A DNA stretch of 64,000 bases. It comes from Paraburkholderia elongata. GTDB taxonomy: Bacteria; Pseudomonadota; Gammaproteobacteria; Burkholderiales; Burkholderiaceae. Below are positions 30,651 to 39,767 of this stretch, piece after piece. The stretch spans positions 1-64,000 of the forward strand of contig NZ_WOEZ01000036.1 in assembly GCF_013177735.1 (NCBI RefSeq). The letters run 5' to 3'. Positions within the stretch are counted from its first letter, which is position 1, and each line of letters begins with the position of its first letter. Under the pieces are notes generated by a model. That model did no database searches. It had not been told where the DNA came from and saw nothing but the letters and a program-made list of their open reading frames with translations. The position numbers and the translations under genes are program-made.

Positions 30651-31895
30651 TTACGCCGCTTCCAACGCCCATTCCACATGCTCGCGCACCACGGCGGAGG
30701 GGTCTTCGACGCGTAACTTCAGCGCGTCAACAATCGCCTTGCGCGCATCCGCACTCAAACTTTCCGACGAGGCCCGCAGCGCATTACCCATCCCCACCGC
30801 CAGATTGCGCAGCCAGCTCTCATAGCCAATGCGGCGAATCGCACTCCCCTGCATGCGCGTATCGAACTCCTCCGCGCTCCATGCAAACAGCTCGACCAGC
30901 GTCGCGCGATCGAGCCCGTGCCGCACGTCAAAATCGGCGACCGGCGCGACCTGCGCAAACTTGTTCCAGGGACATACGAGCTGGCAATCGTCGCAGCCAT
31001 ACACACGATTACCGATCAGCGGCCGCATTTCCAGGGGAATATTGCCCTTCAATTCGATCGTCAGATACGAAATACAGAGACGTGCATCGACCTTATAGGG
31101 CGCCACAATCGCACCCGTCGGGCATGCGCCGATGCAGCGCGTGCAACTGCCGCAATGCGAGCCCGGCGTTTCGGGCGCATCGTCGGGCGACGTCTCGGCA
31201 TCGGTGGGCAACGGCACGTCGACGTAGATTTCGCCGAGAAAAAACAGCGAACCGGCATCGCGCTGCAGCAGCAGCGTGTGTTTGCCGCGCCAGCCGATCC
31301 CTGCCTTCTGGGCGAGCTCCACCTCAAGCACCGGCGCCGAATCGGTAAATACGCGGTAGCCGAACGCGCCGATTGCCGCCTCGATTTTCTCGGCCAACTG
31401 TTGCAGACGGTTACGCATTACCTTGTGATAATCGCGGCCCCGCGCATAGATCGACACCACCGCTGCCGATGGGTCCGCGAGCCGCGCATGCTCGGCTGCG
31501 CGCCAGTCTTGCGGTGCGCGCGGCGTGTCCTGCAAAGGGCTTTCGTGCGCCTTTCCACTCAATGTCTGAGCAGGCAAATAGTCGATGCGTGCGGTAATCA
31601 CACGTCGCGTGCCGGCCACAAGCTCGGCGGGGCGCGCGCGTTTCATACCATGTTTCGCCATATAATCCATCTCGCCGTGGCAACCCGCGTCCAGCCATGC
31701 TGCAAGCGGCGCTTCGGCAGCGGAGAGATCGGTGTCGCTGATACCGATCGCCCCGAAACCCAGTTCACGGCCCCACGTTTTGATGTTGAGCGCGAGCGCA
31801 TTCAGCGCCGCTTCATCGAAATGACGCTCGGCACGCGCATCGTCGTTAGACGCAGGCGTGCAGGAAACAGGGGACTCCGGACTTCGGTTCATCAC
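30651..31895 (-). CDS. queG: Epoxyqueuosine reductase
   Basis: A cobalamin-dependent iron-sulphur enzyme (414 aa) making queuosine from epoxyqueuosine at tRNA position 34, the last step of that pathway. Two [4Fe-4S] cysteine motifs are seen: CGSCTRCIGACPTGAI and CDDCQLVCPWN. The C-terminal region is helical (HEAT-like). The start is one of two adjacent ATGs at 31895/31892. Only 14 bp separate it from the divergent tsaE start, so promoters of each gene must lie inside the other. It heads the queG-ogt-xerD unit. Confidence 0.94.
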   Translation of the reverse strand: MMNRSPESPVSCTPASNDDARAERHFDEAALNALALNIKTWGRELGFGAIGISDTDLSAAEAPLAAWLDAGCHGEMDYMAKHGMKRARPAELVAGTRRVITARIDYLPAQTLSGKAHESPLQDTPRAPQDWRAAEHARLADPSAAVVSIYARGRDYHKVMRNRLQQLAEKIEAAIGAFGYRVFTDSAPVLEVELAQKAGIGWRGKHTLLLQRDAGSLFFLGEIYVDVPLPTDAETSPDDAPETPGSHCGSCTRCIGACPTGAIVAPYKVDARLCISYLTIELKGNIPLEMRPLIGNRVYGCDDCQLVCPWNKFAQVAPVADFDVRHGLDRATLVELFAWSAEEFDTRMQGSAIRRIGYESWLRNLAVGMGNALRASSESLSADARKAIVDALKLRVEDPSAVVREHVEWALEAA

Positions 31896-31909
31896 TCCAT
31901 TTTACGAGA

Positions 31910-32518
31910 ATGCCCGTCAATCCCGATCTCGCGATCCAACCGCCCGCCAATGTCCTGCTCGAACGCTCCTTCGCGCTCGCGGACGAGGCCGCCACCAACG
32001 CATTCGGCGAGCGCTTTGCACGGGCAATCGAAAGCGTGCGCGGGGCGATGCAAAAAGCGCAACAAAACCCGCTGCAAAAAGCGCAGCAACCCGCGCCGGG
32101 CACTGACGATAATCAGGCATTCCACGGCCTGCAAGTACAACTCGTCGGCGACCTTGGCGCCGGCAAAACCACGCTCGTGCGCGCGACCTTGCGCGGCCTC
32201 GGCCACACCGGCCGCGTGCGCAGTCCCACTTACACACTCGTCGAACCCTACGTGCTCGAGCGGCCCGCTGGGGAACTCGCGCTCTATCACTTCGATCTGT
32301 ACAGATTCACCGACCCGGCCGAATGGGCCGACGCGGGCTTTCGCGAGTACTTCGACAGCGGCGCCATTTGCCTCGTCGAATGGCCGGAGCGCGCCGGGCG
32401 TCTCCTTGGCGTGCCGGATCTCGTCTTCGCGCTCGACCTGGACCACGAGGGCGACGGCCGGGTACTCACTGCACGGGCATACAGCGAATCAGGAAAGGCA
32501 TGTCTCGAAAGATGTTGA
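31910..32518 (+). CDS. tsaE: tRNA threonylcarbamoyladenosine synthesis ATPase TsaE
   Basis: The ATPase (202 aa) that works with TsaB and TsaD in adding threonylcarbamoyl to A37 of tRNA. The P-loop GDLGAGKTTL lies near residue 80, followed by SPTYTLVEPY and HFDLYRFTDPAEW. The family is typically ~155 aa; the extra length includes a Gln/Ala/Lys-rich insertion of about 25 residues before the P-loop (KAQQNPLQKAQQPAPG). It overlaps the following amiC by 19 bp. Confidence 0.92.
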   Translation: MPVNPDLAIQPPANVLLERSFALADEAATNAFGERFARAIESVRGAMQKAQQNPLQKAQQPAPGTDDNQAFHGLQVQLVGDLGAGKTTLVRATLRGLGHTGRVRSPTYTLVEPYVLERPAGELALYHFDLYRFTDPAEWADAGFREYFDSGAICLVEWPERAGRLLGVPDLVFALDLDHEGDGRVLTARAYSESGKACLERC

Positions 32519-34086
32519 TCAAACCGTTCCGCTCGATCGAATCGGCGGCTACCGCAACGCATAACTGGCGGCGCCGGCAGATTCTGCGCGCGGGCGCGTC
32601 CACGCTGGTGCTCGGCCTTGTCGCTCCGCGTCTCGCGTGGGCGAGCTCGGTGCTGGGCGTGCGGGTCTGGCCGGCGCGCGATTACACGCGCGTGACGATC
32701 GAGTCGGATCAGCCTTTGCAGAACACGCAGCAATTGCTGCAGGGCCCGGACCGGCTGGTGGTCGATCTGAGCGGCCTCGATCTCGATCAGGCGCTGAAGG
32801 ATCTGGTATCGAAGATTACGCCGAACGATCCGCAGATTCAGTCGGTGCGCGTCGGCCAATATCAGCCGCACGTCGTGCGGATGGTGTTCGATCTGAAGGG
32901 CTCGGTGAAACCGCAGGTGTTCACGCTGCCGCCGGTCGGCGCGTACAAATACCGGCTCGTGTTCGACCTGTACCCCGCCGTCGCGCCCGATCCGCTGATG
33001 GACCTGCTCGCGCAGACCGAGCGCAAGCAGCAAACGCTGGAGGAAAACAACGCACCGCCCGCCACGCTAAGCGGCCCGGGCACCACGCCGCCCACTGCCG
33101 ACAACAGCGAAGCCTTCTTCGAGCGTTATGCGCAGAACGGCAGCGGCGGGACGGCGCCGGGCGTGCCGCGTCCGCCGGTGCATATCGCGCCGACACCTGC
33201 TCCGCCCATCCTCGGCAAGCCCGCAACGCCGACGGCGCCGATTGCACCCATTGCGCCGCCCACCGCGATCGCCCGCAACAAGGGTGGCACCAGTGGCAGC
33301 AACCTTGGTGGCGATGACAGCGAAGGCGACGATAGCTACGCCTTCACCAATCCGAAAACCGGCAAGAGCAACACGGTGCGCCTGCTCACCGTCGCGATCG
33401 ATCCGGGTCACGGCGGCGAGGACCCGGGCGCGATCGGCGGCTCGGGCACCTACGAGAAGCACGTCGCACTCGACATCGCGAAGAAGCTGCGCGCGAAGAT
33501 CGATGCACAGCCGAACATGCGCGCCATGATGACGCGCGACGCCGACTTCTTCGTGCCGCTGAACGTGCGCGTGCAGAAGGCGCGGCGCGTGGGCGCGGAC
33601 CTGTTCGTGTCGATCCACGCGGACGCGTTCACCACGCCCGACGCGAAAGGCTCGTCCGTATTCGCCTTGTCGGAGCATGGCGCGTCGAGCGCCGCGGCGC
33701 GCTGGATGGCGAACAAGGAGAACTCGTCGGATCAGATCGGCGGGATCAACATCAAGTCCGCCGACGCCACCGTCAACCGCGCATTGTTCGATATGTCGAC
33801 CACCGCGCAGATCCGCGATTCGATGCGCTACGGCAACTTCGTGCTGAACGAGATCGGCGGCATCAACAAGCTGCACAAAGGTTCGGTCGAACAGGCCGGG
33901 TTTGCTGTGCTGAAGGCGCCGGACATTCCGTCGATCCTCGTGGAGACAGCCTTCATTAGCAACCCGGACGAGGAGCGCCGCCTGAACGACGACGCGTATC
34001 GGGAGAAGATGGCCGATGCGATCATGACTGGCATCAAGCGCTATTTCGCAGCGAATCCGCCGTTGGCGAAGAACCGCATGACCTGA
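32500..34086 (+). CDS. amiC: N-acetylmuramoyl-L-alanine amidase, AmiC-type
   Basis: A periplasmic hydrolase (528 aa) that removes peptides from peptidoglycan to allow daughter-cell separation. A twin-arginine signal is seen (RRRQILRAG followed by a hydrophobic stretch). An AMIN domain (~residues 55-145) targets the septum. A proline/alanine-rich linker follows. The amidase_3 zinc domain has DPGHGGEDPGAIG, YEKHVALD, SIHADAF and the glutamate of VETAFISN. The start at ATG 32500 has AGGAAAGG upstream and overlaps the tsaE 3' end, indicating coupling. Confidence 0.93.
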   Translation: MSRKMLIKPFRSIESAATATHNWRRRQILRAGASTLVLGLVAPRLAWASSVLGVRVWPARDYTRVTIESDQPLQNTQQLLQGPDRLVVDLSGLDLDQALKDLVSKITPNDPQIQSVRVGQYQPHVVRMVFDLKGSVKPQVFTLPPVGAYKYRLVFDLYPAVAPDPLMDLLAQTERKQQTLEENNAPPATLSGPGTTPPTADNSEAFFERYAQNGSGGTAPGVPRPPVHIAPTPAPPILGKPATPTAPIAPIAPPTAIARNKGGTSGSNLGGDDSEGDDSYAFTNPKTGKSNTVRLLTVAIDPGHGGEDPGAIGGSGTYEKHVALDIAKKLRAKIDAQPNMRAMMTRDADFFVPLNVRVQKARRVGADLFVSIHADAFTTPDAKGSSVFALSEHGASSAAARWMANKENSSDQIGGINIKSADATVNRALFDMSTTAQIRDSMRYGNFVLNEIGGINKLHKGSVEQAGFAVLKAPDIPSILVETAFISNPDEERRLNDDAYREKMADAIMTGIKRYFAANPPLAKNRMT

Positions 34087-34126
34087 CGCCGCCCTGCATG
34101 CCACATGCGTCACGCTTAAGTGGCAT

Positions 34127-35020
34127 TCACCGCGCCGGTGAAAGCCGCTGCACGACCCAACCCCCGAACACATTCACCGCCAACCCCGCCATCACCAGCA
34201 AGGCCCCCACGATCTGCGCCTCGGACAACCGTTCGTCGAGAAACAAGGACGCCGATGCCAGCCCGACAATCGGCACCAACAGCGAAAACGGGGCCACCTG
34301 GCTCGCCGGATAGCGCGACAGGAGCCGGCTCCACAGGCCGTAGCCGATCAACGTCGCGATAAAAGCGAGGTACACGATGGCGAAAATCGACATCGCGCTG
34401 ATCCAGGACAGCGCCGCGACGATCCGCTGCGGTCCCTCGAACGCGTACGACAGCGCGAAAAACGGCAACGGCGGAATCAGGCTGCCCCACACGACCAGCC
34501 CGACCAGATCGACCTTGCCGACCTTCTTCGTGACGATGTTGCCGAGCGCCCACGAACACGCGGCGCACAGCGTGAGGACGAAACCAGCGAGCGTCATCGC
34601 GTGGCCGCCTTGCATGCCGATGATCGCGAGACCGCCCGCCGCGATCAGCAAACCGACGACGTTCGGCACACGAAAGCGCTCATGCAGAAACAGCGCGGCG
34701 AAGATCAGTGTGAAGAATGCCTGCGCCTGCAATACGAGCGAAGCGAGCCCCGCCGGCATACCGACATACATCGCCGAGAACAGGAAAGCGAACTGCCCAA
34801 ACGAAATCGTCGCACCATAAGCGAACAGCCAGCGCCAAGGCAACTGCGGCCGCTTGACGAAAAACACCGCCGGCACCGCGGCGAGCGTGAAACGCAGCGC
34901 GCCGAGCAGCATCGGCGGCACACCATGCAGGCCCACCTTGATCACGACGAAATTGACACCCCACGCAACCACAACGACTAGCGCGAGCAGTAAGTCCCTC
35001 GGCGACATCCCGGTCTCCAT
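34127..35020 (-). CDS. EamA-family (DMT) transporter
   Basis: An inner-membrane protein of 297 aa with ten hydrophobic segments in two EamA repeats, typical of drug/metabolite or amino-acid exporters. The RBS is weak. It resembles amino-acid exporter-type members (YedA/RhaT-like), but the substrate cannot be inferred. It is convergent with amiC, 40 bp apart, and divergent genes are not involved. Confidence 0.85.
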   Translation of the reverse strand: METGMSPRDLLLALVVVVAWGVNFVVIKVGLHGVPPMLLGALRFTLAAVPAVFFVKRPQLPWRWLFAYGATISFGQFAFLFSAMYVGMPAGLASLVLQAQAFFTLIFAALFLHERFRVPNVVGLLIAAGGLAIIGMQGGHAMTLAGFVLTLCAACSWALGNIVTKKVGKVDLVGLVVWGSLIPPLPFFALSYAFEGPQRIVAALSWISAMSIFAIVYLAFIATLIGYGLWSRLLSRYPASQVAPFSLLVPIVGLASASLFLDERLSEAQIVGALLVMAGLAVNVFGGWVVQRLSPAR

Positions 35021-35082
35021 TTAATTGTTGGATCCGGCAGTTTAGCGGACGTCGCGTCGCTCGACAGTGCGTTAAAACGTAG

Positions 35083-35484
35083 TTAGTCGTTCAGCCAGTT
35101 TTCCACGCGCAGCCCCGGATACGCCGCGAAGTCGCGTTCGTTGTTGGTCACCAGCACCACGTCGAGCGCCACGGCATGTGCCGCGATCAGCTTGTCGAGC
35201 TGATCCTTCTTACGCTCGCGCGTCGCCTCGCGAATCGGACCGTACGCGCTTGCCGCAGCGCTGTCGAACGGCATGACCAGAATGTCTTCGGCGAGTGCCG
35301 CCAGATTACGGCGATCGCGCGCACGGTTCGCCGATACCGCCACGCCGTATTCGAGTTCCGCAAAGGTGATGGCAGACATCACCACATCGCCAACGAGACA
35401 TTCCGCAAAGCGCTTCGCAACCTGTTCCGGTTGGTTCTTCATCAAGTAGATGCAGATATTGGTGTCGAGCATGTAGCGCGGCAT
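35083..35484 (-). CDS. vapC: VapC-family PIN-domain toxin
   Basis: A 133-aa PIN-domain ribonuclease. The N-terminus is MPRYMLDTNICIYLMKNQ, with Asp7 as first catalytic acid. FAELEYGV supplies the second and LVTNNERDFAAYPGLRVENW the C-terminal acidic site. It follows VapB with a TAATG overlap (the VapB stop and VapC start share a base), the usual arrangement of a toxin-antitoxin pair. VapC toxins cleave tRNA or rRNA; the target here is unknown. Confidence 0.9.
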   Translation of the reverse strand: MPRYMLDTNICIYLMKNQPEQVAKRFAECLVGDVVMSAITFAELEYGVAVSANRARDRRNLAALAEDILVMPFDSAAASAYGPIREATRERKKDQLDKLIAAHAVALDVVLVTNNERDFAAYPGLRVENWLND

Positions 35485-35717
35485 TACAAATCCTCGCGCT
35501 CGGCCTGCTCGTGGTCACCACGTCCTTCAGCCATGAAGTCGGGCCCGAATTTGGCGAATTTCTTGAGCACACCGGTCAGCGGACGCCGGGTTGGACGGAT
35601 CCGCAATTCTTCGCCAACGCGTTCGATTTCAACCTCGACGTCGGCGCGGTCGAATGCCAATTCGGCCGGAATACGCACCGCTTGCGAATTGCCGTTGCGA
35701 AAGACTTTAGTGAGCAT
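35484..35717 (-). CDS. vapB: VapB-family AbrB-type antitoxin
   Basis: A 77-aa antitoxin with an N-terminal SpoVT/AbrB DNA-binding swapped-hairpin fold (MLTKVFRNGNSQAVRIPAEL). The C-terminal part (EGRGDHEQAEREDL) is acidic and would wrap around VapC. The start at ATG 35717 has AGGAG six to seven bases upstream. It probably represses its own operon at the operator-like repeats just upstream. Confidence 0.88.
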   Translation of the reverse strand: MLTKVFRNGNSQAVRIPAELAFDRADVEVEIERVGEELRIRPTRRPLTGVLKKFAKFGPDFMAEGRGDHEQAEREDL

Positions 35718-35735
35718 GCTGAACTCCTACTGCGG

Positions 35736-35804
35736 ATGTACGCTGTATGTACGAGCTAATACTATAGCCATCCGCGCCAGCAATGTAAATACATGTGTGT
35801 ACAT
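35736..35804 (-). promoter_or_regulatory. vapBC promoter with operator-like repeats
   Basis: On the minus strand TTTACA (35789-35784), a 17-bp spacer and TATAGT (35766-35761) form a good sigma-70 promoter. ATGTACG occurs twice between it and the VapB start (35736-35742, 35747-35753). The -35 side carries palindromes ATGTAAATACAT (35783-35794) and ATGTGTGTACAT (35793-35804). Repeated ATGTA half-sites fit an autorepressor. Confidence 0.6.
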
Positions 35805-35890
35805 CGAGTGCGGAATGCAGCCGCAACCGCAACCGCAGTAGAATCATCCATTAAGCAAAATCCAACTCACCCTTCCAGCCGAGCCTGCCC

Positions 35891-36766
35891 ATGTCTTCCT
35901 CGATCAAAGCAGTTCTCAAACCGCATCTGCGCGACGTCGGCAACCTCACCGTGCAGCGTGTGCTGCCGGCCATGGCGGCGCGCCTGATCGGCCCGTTCAT
36001 CTTCTTCGACCATATGGGCCCCGCCACGCTCGACCCCGGCGTCGGGCTCGACGTGCGTCCGCACCCGCATATCGGCCTTGCAACCGTCACGTATCTGTTC
36101 GAAGGCTCGATCATGCATCGCGACAGCCTCGGCTCCGAGCAGAAGATCGTCCCGGGCGACGTCAACTGGATGACGGCGGGCCGCGGCATCGTCCATTCCG
36201 AACGCACGCCGCCTGAAGACCGCGCGAGTGGCCAAACCATGCACGGCATCCAGACCTGGGTCGCGCTGCCGCTCGAAGACGAAGACATCGAGCCGTCCTT
36301 CTCGCATCACGCGGCCGACACGCTGCCGGTGGTCGAGCGCAACGGCGTCAAGCTACGCGTGATCGCGGGCACCGCGTTCGGCGAAACCTCGCCGGTCGCG
36401 ACCTTTTCCGGCACGCTGTATGTGGCCGCGGAGTTCGCACCGGGCGGCGCCTTCGCGCTCGAACCGGAACACGAGGAACGGGGTGTCTATCTGGTGGACG
36501 GTGACCTGGAGATCGACGGCACATCGCTCGAAGTGGGCCAAATGGCTGTGCTCGCGCTCGACGAAACGGTCACGCTTGCCAGCACCCACGGCGCGCGCGT
36601 AATGCTGCTCGGCGGCGAGAAGCTGGATGGCGAGCGCTTTATCGAATGGAACTTCGTCGCCAGTTCACGCGAGAAGATCGAAGCCGCGAAGCTGGCGTGG
36701 ACTAATCAGGGGATGGGCCAGGTGCCGGGTGAAACCGAATGGATTCCGTTGCCGACAAGAAAATAG
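35891..36766 (+). CDS. Pirin-family protein
   Basis: A 291-aa bicupin protein. Metal-binding histidines appear in HPHIGLATVTYLFEG and MTAGRGIVHSE. The C-terminal cupin is degenerate. Bacterial pirins include quercetinase-like dioxygenases and proteins that bind metabolic enzymes; which applies is unknown. It lies in front of the thioredoxin-TPR gene, with 157 bp between. Confidence 0.85.
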   Translation: MSSSIKAVLKPHLRDVGNLTVQRVLPAMAARLIGPFIFFDHMGPATLDPGVGLDVRPHPHIGLATVTYLFEGSIMHRDSLGSEQKIVPGDVNWMTAGRGIVHSERTPPEDRASGQTMHGIQTWVALPLEDEDIEPSFSHHAADTLPVVERNGVKLRVIAGTAFGETSPVATFSGTLYVAAEFAPGGAFALEPEHEERGVYLVDGDLEIDGTSLEVGQMAVLALDETVTLASTHGARVMLLGGEKLDGERFIEWNFVASSREKIEAAKLAWTNQGMGQVPGETEWIPLPTRK

Positions 36767-36923
36767 GTGAGCATGGCGGCGCCCATGCGGTTGCCACCGG
36801 CAAGCTTCGCCGTCTGTGCGAGCATTTGCGGCCCCCGGTGGCCTGCATCCGCCGCGTTGAATCATTGAATTCGCGGCACACGGCCCCAACTAGTCAACAA
36901 ACCGTTTTATCGACGAGGACGCA

Positions 36924-37772
36924 ATGGACACCACTCTGGCCACTTTCGAACGGGACGTCATCACGGCGTCGACACTGGCCCCTGTGCTGGTCGATTTCTG
37001 GGCGCCGTGGTGCGGTCCCTGCAAGACGCTCGGCCCGATGCTGGAGAAGCTCGAAGCCGAAGCCGCCGGCAAATGGAAGCTGGTGAAGGTGAACGTGGAC
37101 GAGAACCAGGAACTGGCCACGCACTTCCAGGTGCGCAGCATTCCGCACGTCATGGCGTTTGCCGACGGCCAGCCGGTCGATCAATTCGTCGGCGTGTTGC
37201 CGGAAGGCCAGTTGCGCGAGTTTATCGAGCGCCTCGTGCCGCAAGGCGCGGACGCGGCACGTCTTGAAGCGCAAGCGGCGGTGGCCGAAGGCCGCCGTGA
37301 GGATGCCTACAATGCGCTGCAAGCCGCACTCGCCTACGACCCAGGCTTCGACGAAGCGCGCATGGACCTCATCGAGATGCTGCTCGAAGATCATCGCATC
37401 GACGAAGCGCGCAATGAAGCCGACCTGTTGTCGCCGAAAACCACGCAAGGGAGCGTCGCCCGCTTCAACGCGATCAAGACCCGGCTCGATGCGGTGGACG
37501 CGGCGGCTGATCTGCCGCCTACGGATGCACTCGAAGCCAAAGTCGCAGCGAACCCGGACGATCTCGAAGCACGCTTCGATCTGGCTAGCGCATTCATCGC
37601 CCGCCGCAAATACGAAGGCGCGCTCGAACACCTGTTGGCGATCGTGCAACGCGACCGCACGTTCCGTGACGACATTGGCCGTAAGACGATGCTGTCGGTG
37701 TTCGATCTCGCCGCGCATCAGCCGGAGCTGGTGTCTCAATGGCGGCGCAAGCTGAGCGCGTTGTTGTACTAA
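36924..37772 (+). CDS. Thioredoxin-TPR protein, CnoX/YbbN-like
   Basis: A 282-aa protein. Residues ~1-110 are a thioredoxin fold with an intact active site WAPWCGPCKTLGP (Cys33 and Cys36). The rest is TPR-like, as in YbbN/CnoX, a chaperone that protects proteins from oxidation and delivers them to DnaK/GroEL. E. coli CnoX lacks the WCGPC cysteines, whereas this one keeps them, so it may also reduce disulphides, as described for some other CnoX proteins. The ATG at 36924 is preceded by CGAGGACGCA, a usable ribosome site. Confidence 0.88.
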   Translation: MDTTLATFERDVITASTLAPVLVDFWAPWCGPCKTLGPMLEKLEAEAAGKWKLVKVNVDENQELATHFQVRSIPHVMAFADGQPVDQFVGVLPEGQLREFIERLVPQGADAARLEAQAAVAEGRREDAYNALQAALAYDPGFDEARMDLIEMLLEDHRIDEARNEADLLSPKTTQGSVARFNAIKTRLDAVDAAADLPPTDALEAKVAANPDDLEARFDLASAFIARRKYEGALEHLLAIVQRDRTFRDDIGRKTMLSVFDLAAHQPELVSQWRRKLSALLY

Positions 37773-37883
37773 TCTGTACGGTGTTCAGGTGCGGCGAGGG
37801 AGCCGCGCCTGAATGCGTCGCGGCATGCGCTGCGTCAATCGCTTTACCGTTCTAACGCGACGACGCTCTAACGCCCTACCGCC

Positions 37884-38741
37884 TCAACCCGCTGCCTGCT
37901 TCGCCAACGCCCGCAACACATGGGCGGCCGCGGCAAAACCGAAGCTCGCGGTCACACACACGCTCGATCCGAATCCCGCACAGTTCAAACCGACCGGTCC
38001 CGTATGACCCGGCGACGTCGTGACGTGCTCCGCTTCCTCGTCGATGTCGCACACGGCGGCTTCCGGGTAGATCAACGGCTCATCGGAATACACCGCGCTC
38101 ACCTTGAACTTCGCCTTCGGACCACGCGGAAAGCCATGCTGTTTGCGCAACTGCCCGCGCACTTTCGACAGCAACGGGTCCTGGATGGTCAACGCGAGAT
38201 CGTCGATCCGGATGCGCGTCGGGTCCAGTTGGCCACCCGCGCCGCCCACCGTAATCAACGGCTGCTTCTTTTCGACGCACCACGCGATCAACGCGGTCTT
38301 CGTACGCACGCTGTCGATCGCATCGATCACGTAGTCGAAACCCCCGCCGAGCGTCGCCGCGAAATTGTCCGGCTCGACGAAGTCTTCCACCAGCCGCACG
38401 TCGCAGAACGGATTGATTGCCGCGATGCGCTCGGCCATCGCCTCGACCTTCGGTTTTCCGTAGTTACCATCCAGCGCGTGGATCTGGCGGTTAGTGTTGC
38501 TCTCGGCGACATTGTCCAGATCGATCAAGGTCAGCGTGCCGACCGCGCTACGCGCCAACGCCTCCGCCACCCACGAACCAACCCCGCCGATGCCGATCAC
38601 GGCGACGTGTGCCCCTTCGAACGCAGCGAGCGCCGGCGCGCCGTACAGGCGGGCAATGCCGCCGAAGCGCCGCGCGCGGTCGGCGGTTTCACTCCCGTCG
38701 AGGCTGGTAGTAAGATCGGAATGCGCGGTGGTGCTGGACAT
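37884..38741 (-). CDS. tcdA: tRNA cyclic N6-threonylcarbamoyladenosine synthase
   Basis: An E1-like enzyme (285 aa) that dehydrates t6A37 to its cyclic form using ATP. The nucleotide motif VIGIGGVGSWVAEALARSA, the aspartate of LIDLDNVAESNTNRQIHAL and the region VVGGAGGQLDPTRI-like (seen as TVGGAGGQLDPTRI) identify it. The start at ATG 38741 (MSSTTAHSD) is chosen, though the frame opens at a TTG at 38789. tsaE, for the preceding t6A step, is some 6 kb away. It is divergent from pdxH. Confidence 0.92.
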   Translation of the reverse strand: MSSTTAHSDLTTSLDGSETADRARRFGGIARLYGAPALAAFEGAHVAVIGIGGVGSWVAEALARSAVGTLTLIDLDNVAESNTNRQIHALDGNYGKPKVEAMAERIAAINPFCDVRLVEDFVEPDNFAATLGGGFDYVIDAIDSVRTKTALIAWCVEKKQPLITVGGAGGQLDPTRIRIDDLALTIQDPLLSKVRGQLRKQHGFPRGPKAKFKVSAVYSDEPLIYPEAAVCDIDEEAEHVTTSPGHTGPVGLNCAGFGSSVCVTASFGFAAAAHVLRALAKQAAG

Positions 38742-38984
38742 GGTGGAAGGCTCGTTCAAAGCAGGCAAAACAGGAAGTGGCAACGCCAAGGCGCTCGCAG
38801 CCCGTATTTTGCCTGATCGCGACGATCAACATCGCCGCCCCAACTTAGGCATGAATGTTAGGCACGAATGGCCGCAAACGTGACGGCGTGAATGTCCACA
38901 CGCAGTAGCAGGCCTTGACTTGGTCGCGCGCAAAGAATTCACGCCTTAGCTATACTGGTTGTACTGTAGCGTTCGCATAAGAAC

Positions 38985-39626
38985 ATGACCTCACTCGCCG
39001 AACTTCGAAAAAACTATTCGCTGGGTTCATTGGACTTTGCCGATGTCGACCGTAACCCGTTTCGTCAATTCGACACGTGGTTTCAGCAAGCGGTAGACGC
39101 CCAACTGCCCGAACCGAATACGATGACGCTGGCCACGGTCGACTCGCGCGGCCGGCCGTCAGCGCGCATCGTTTTGATCAAAGGTGTCGACGAGCGCGGC
39201 TTTGTGTTCTTCACCAACTACGAAAGCCGCAAGGGCCGCGAACTGGCCGCCAATCCCTACGCGAGCCTGCTGTTCTACTGGATCGAACTCGAACGCCAGG
39301 TGCGCGTCGAAGGCCGCATCGTCAAAACCAGCGCGGAAGAAAGCGATGCGTATTTCGCGTCGCGCCCGCTTGGTTCACGCATCGGCGCGTGGGCATCCAA
39401 TCAAAGTCAGCTAATTGAAAGCCGTTCGCAGCTCGAAACACGCGAACGCGAAATCATCCTGCAATACGGTGACCAACCGCCGCGCCCACCGCACTGGGGC
39501 GGTTATCGTTTGGTACCCGAAGCAATCGAATTCTGGCAGGGCCGGCCGTCGCGTCTGCACGACCGCTTGCTCTACACGCGTTCAAGCGAAAACAGCGACT
39601 GGCAAATCTCCCGCCTATCGCCTTGA
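38985..39626 (+). CDS. pdxH: Pyridoxamine 5'-phosphate oxidase
   Basis: An FMN enzyme (213 aa) that makes pyridoxal 5'-phosphate from the pyridoxine or pyridoxamine form. Family features are [54 protein letters not shown] and the C-terminal PPHWGGYRL and WQISRLSP. A ribosome site is not obvious at the ATG. The gene is preceded by a 240-bp divergent region to tcdA. Confidence 0.95.
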   Translation: MTSLAELRKNYSLGSLDFADVDRNPFRQFDTWFQQAVDAQLPEPNTMTLATVDSRGRPSARIVLIKGVDERGFVFFTNYESRKGRELAANPYASLLFYWIELERQVRVEGRIVKTSAEESDAYFASRPLGSRIGAWASNQSQLIESRSQLETREREIILQYGDQPPRPPHWGGYRLVPEAIEFWQGRPSRLHDRLLYTRSSENSDWQISRLSP

Positions 39627-39767
39627 ATCGAAATACAACACCGTACGCGCGTTGCCAACGTAGCAGCGCGCGCCGGTCGGACTGCGTCTCGCGGCATGGG
39701 AGTTGCGCCGCACTGAGCCGCAATCCACACAGGCTTTGCTTTAATTCAACGAACACGGAGAGATCAC

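Noticed and set aside
32323..32499. Upstream extension of amiC
   Set aside because: The frame is open to 32323, but those residues are Arg-rich and lie in the tsaE gene; the Tat signal begins near 32500.
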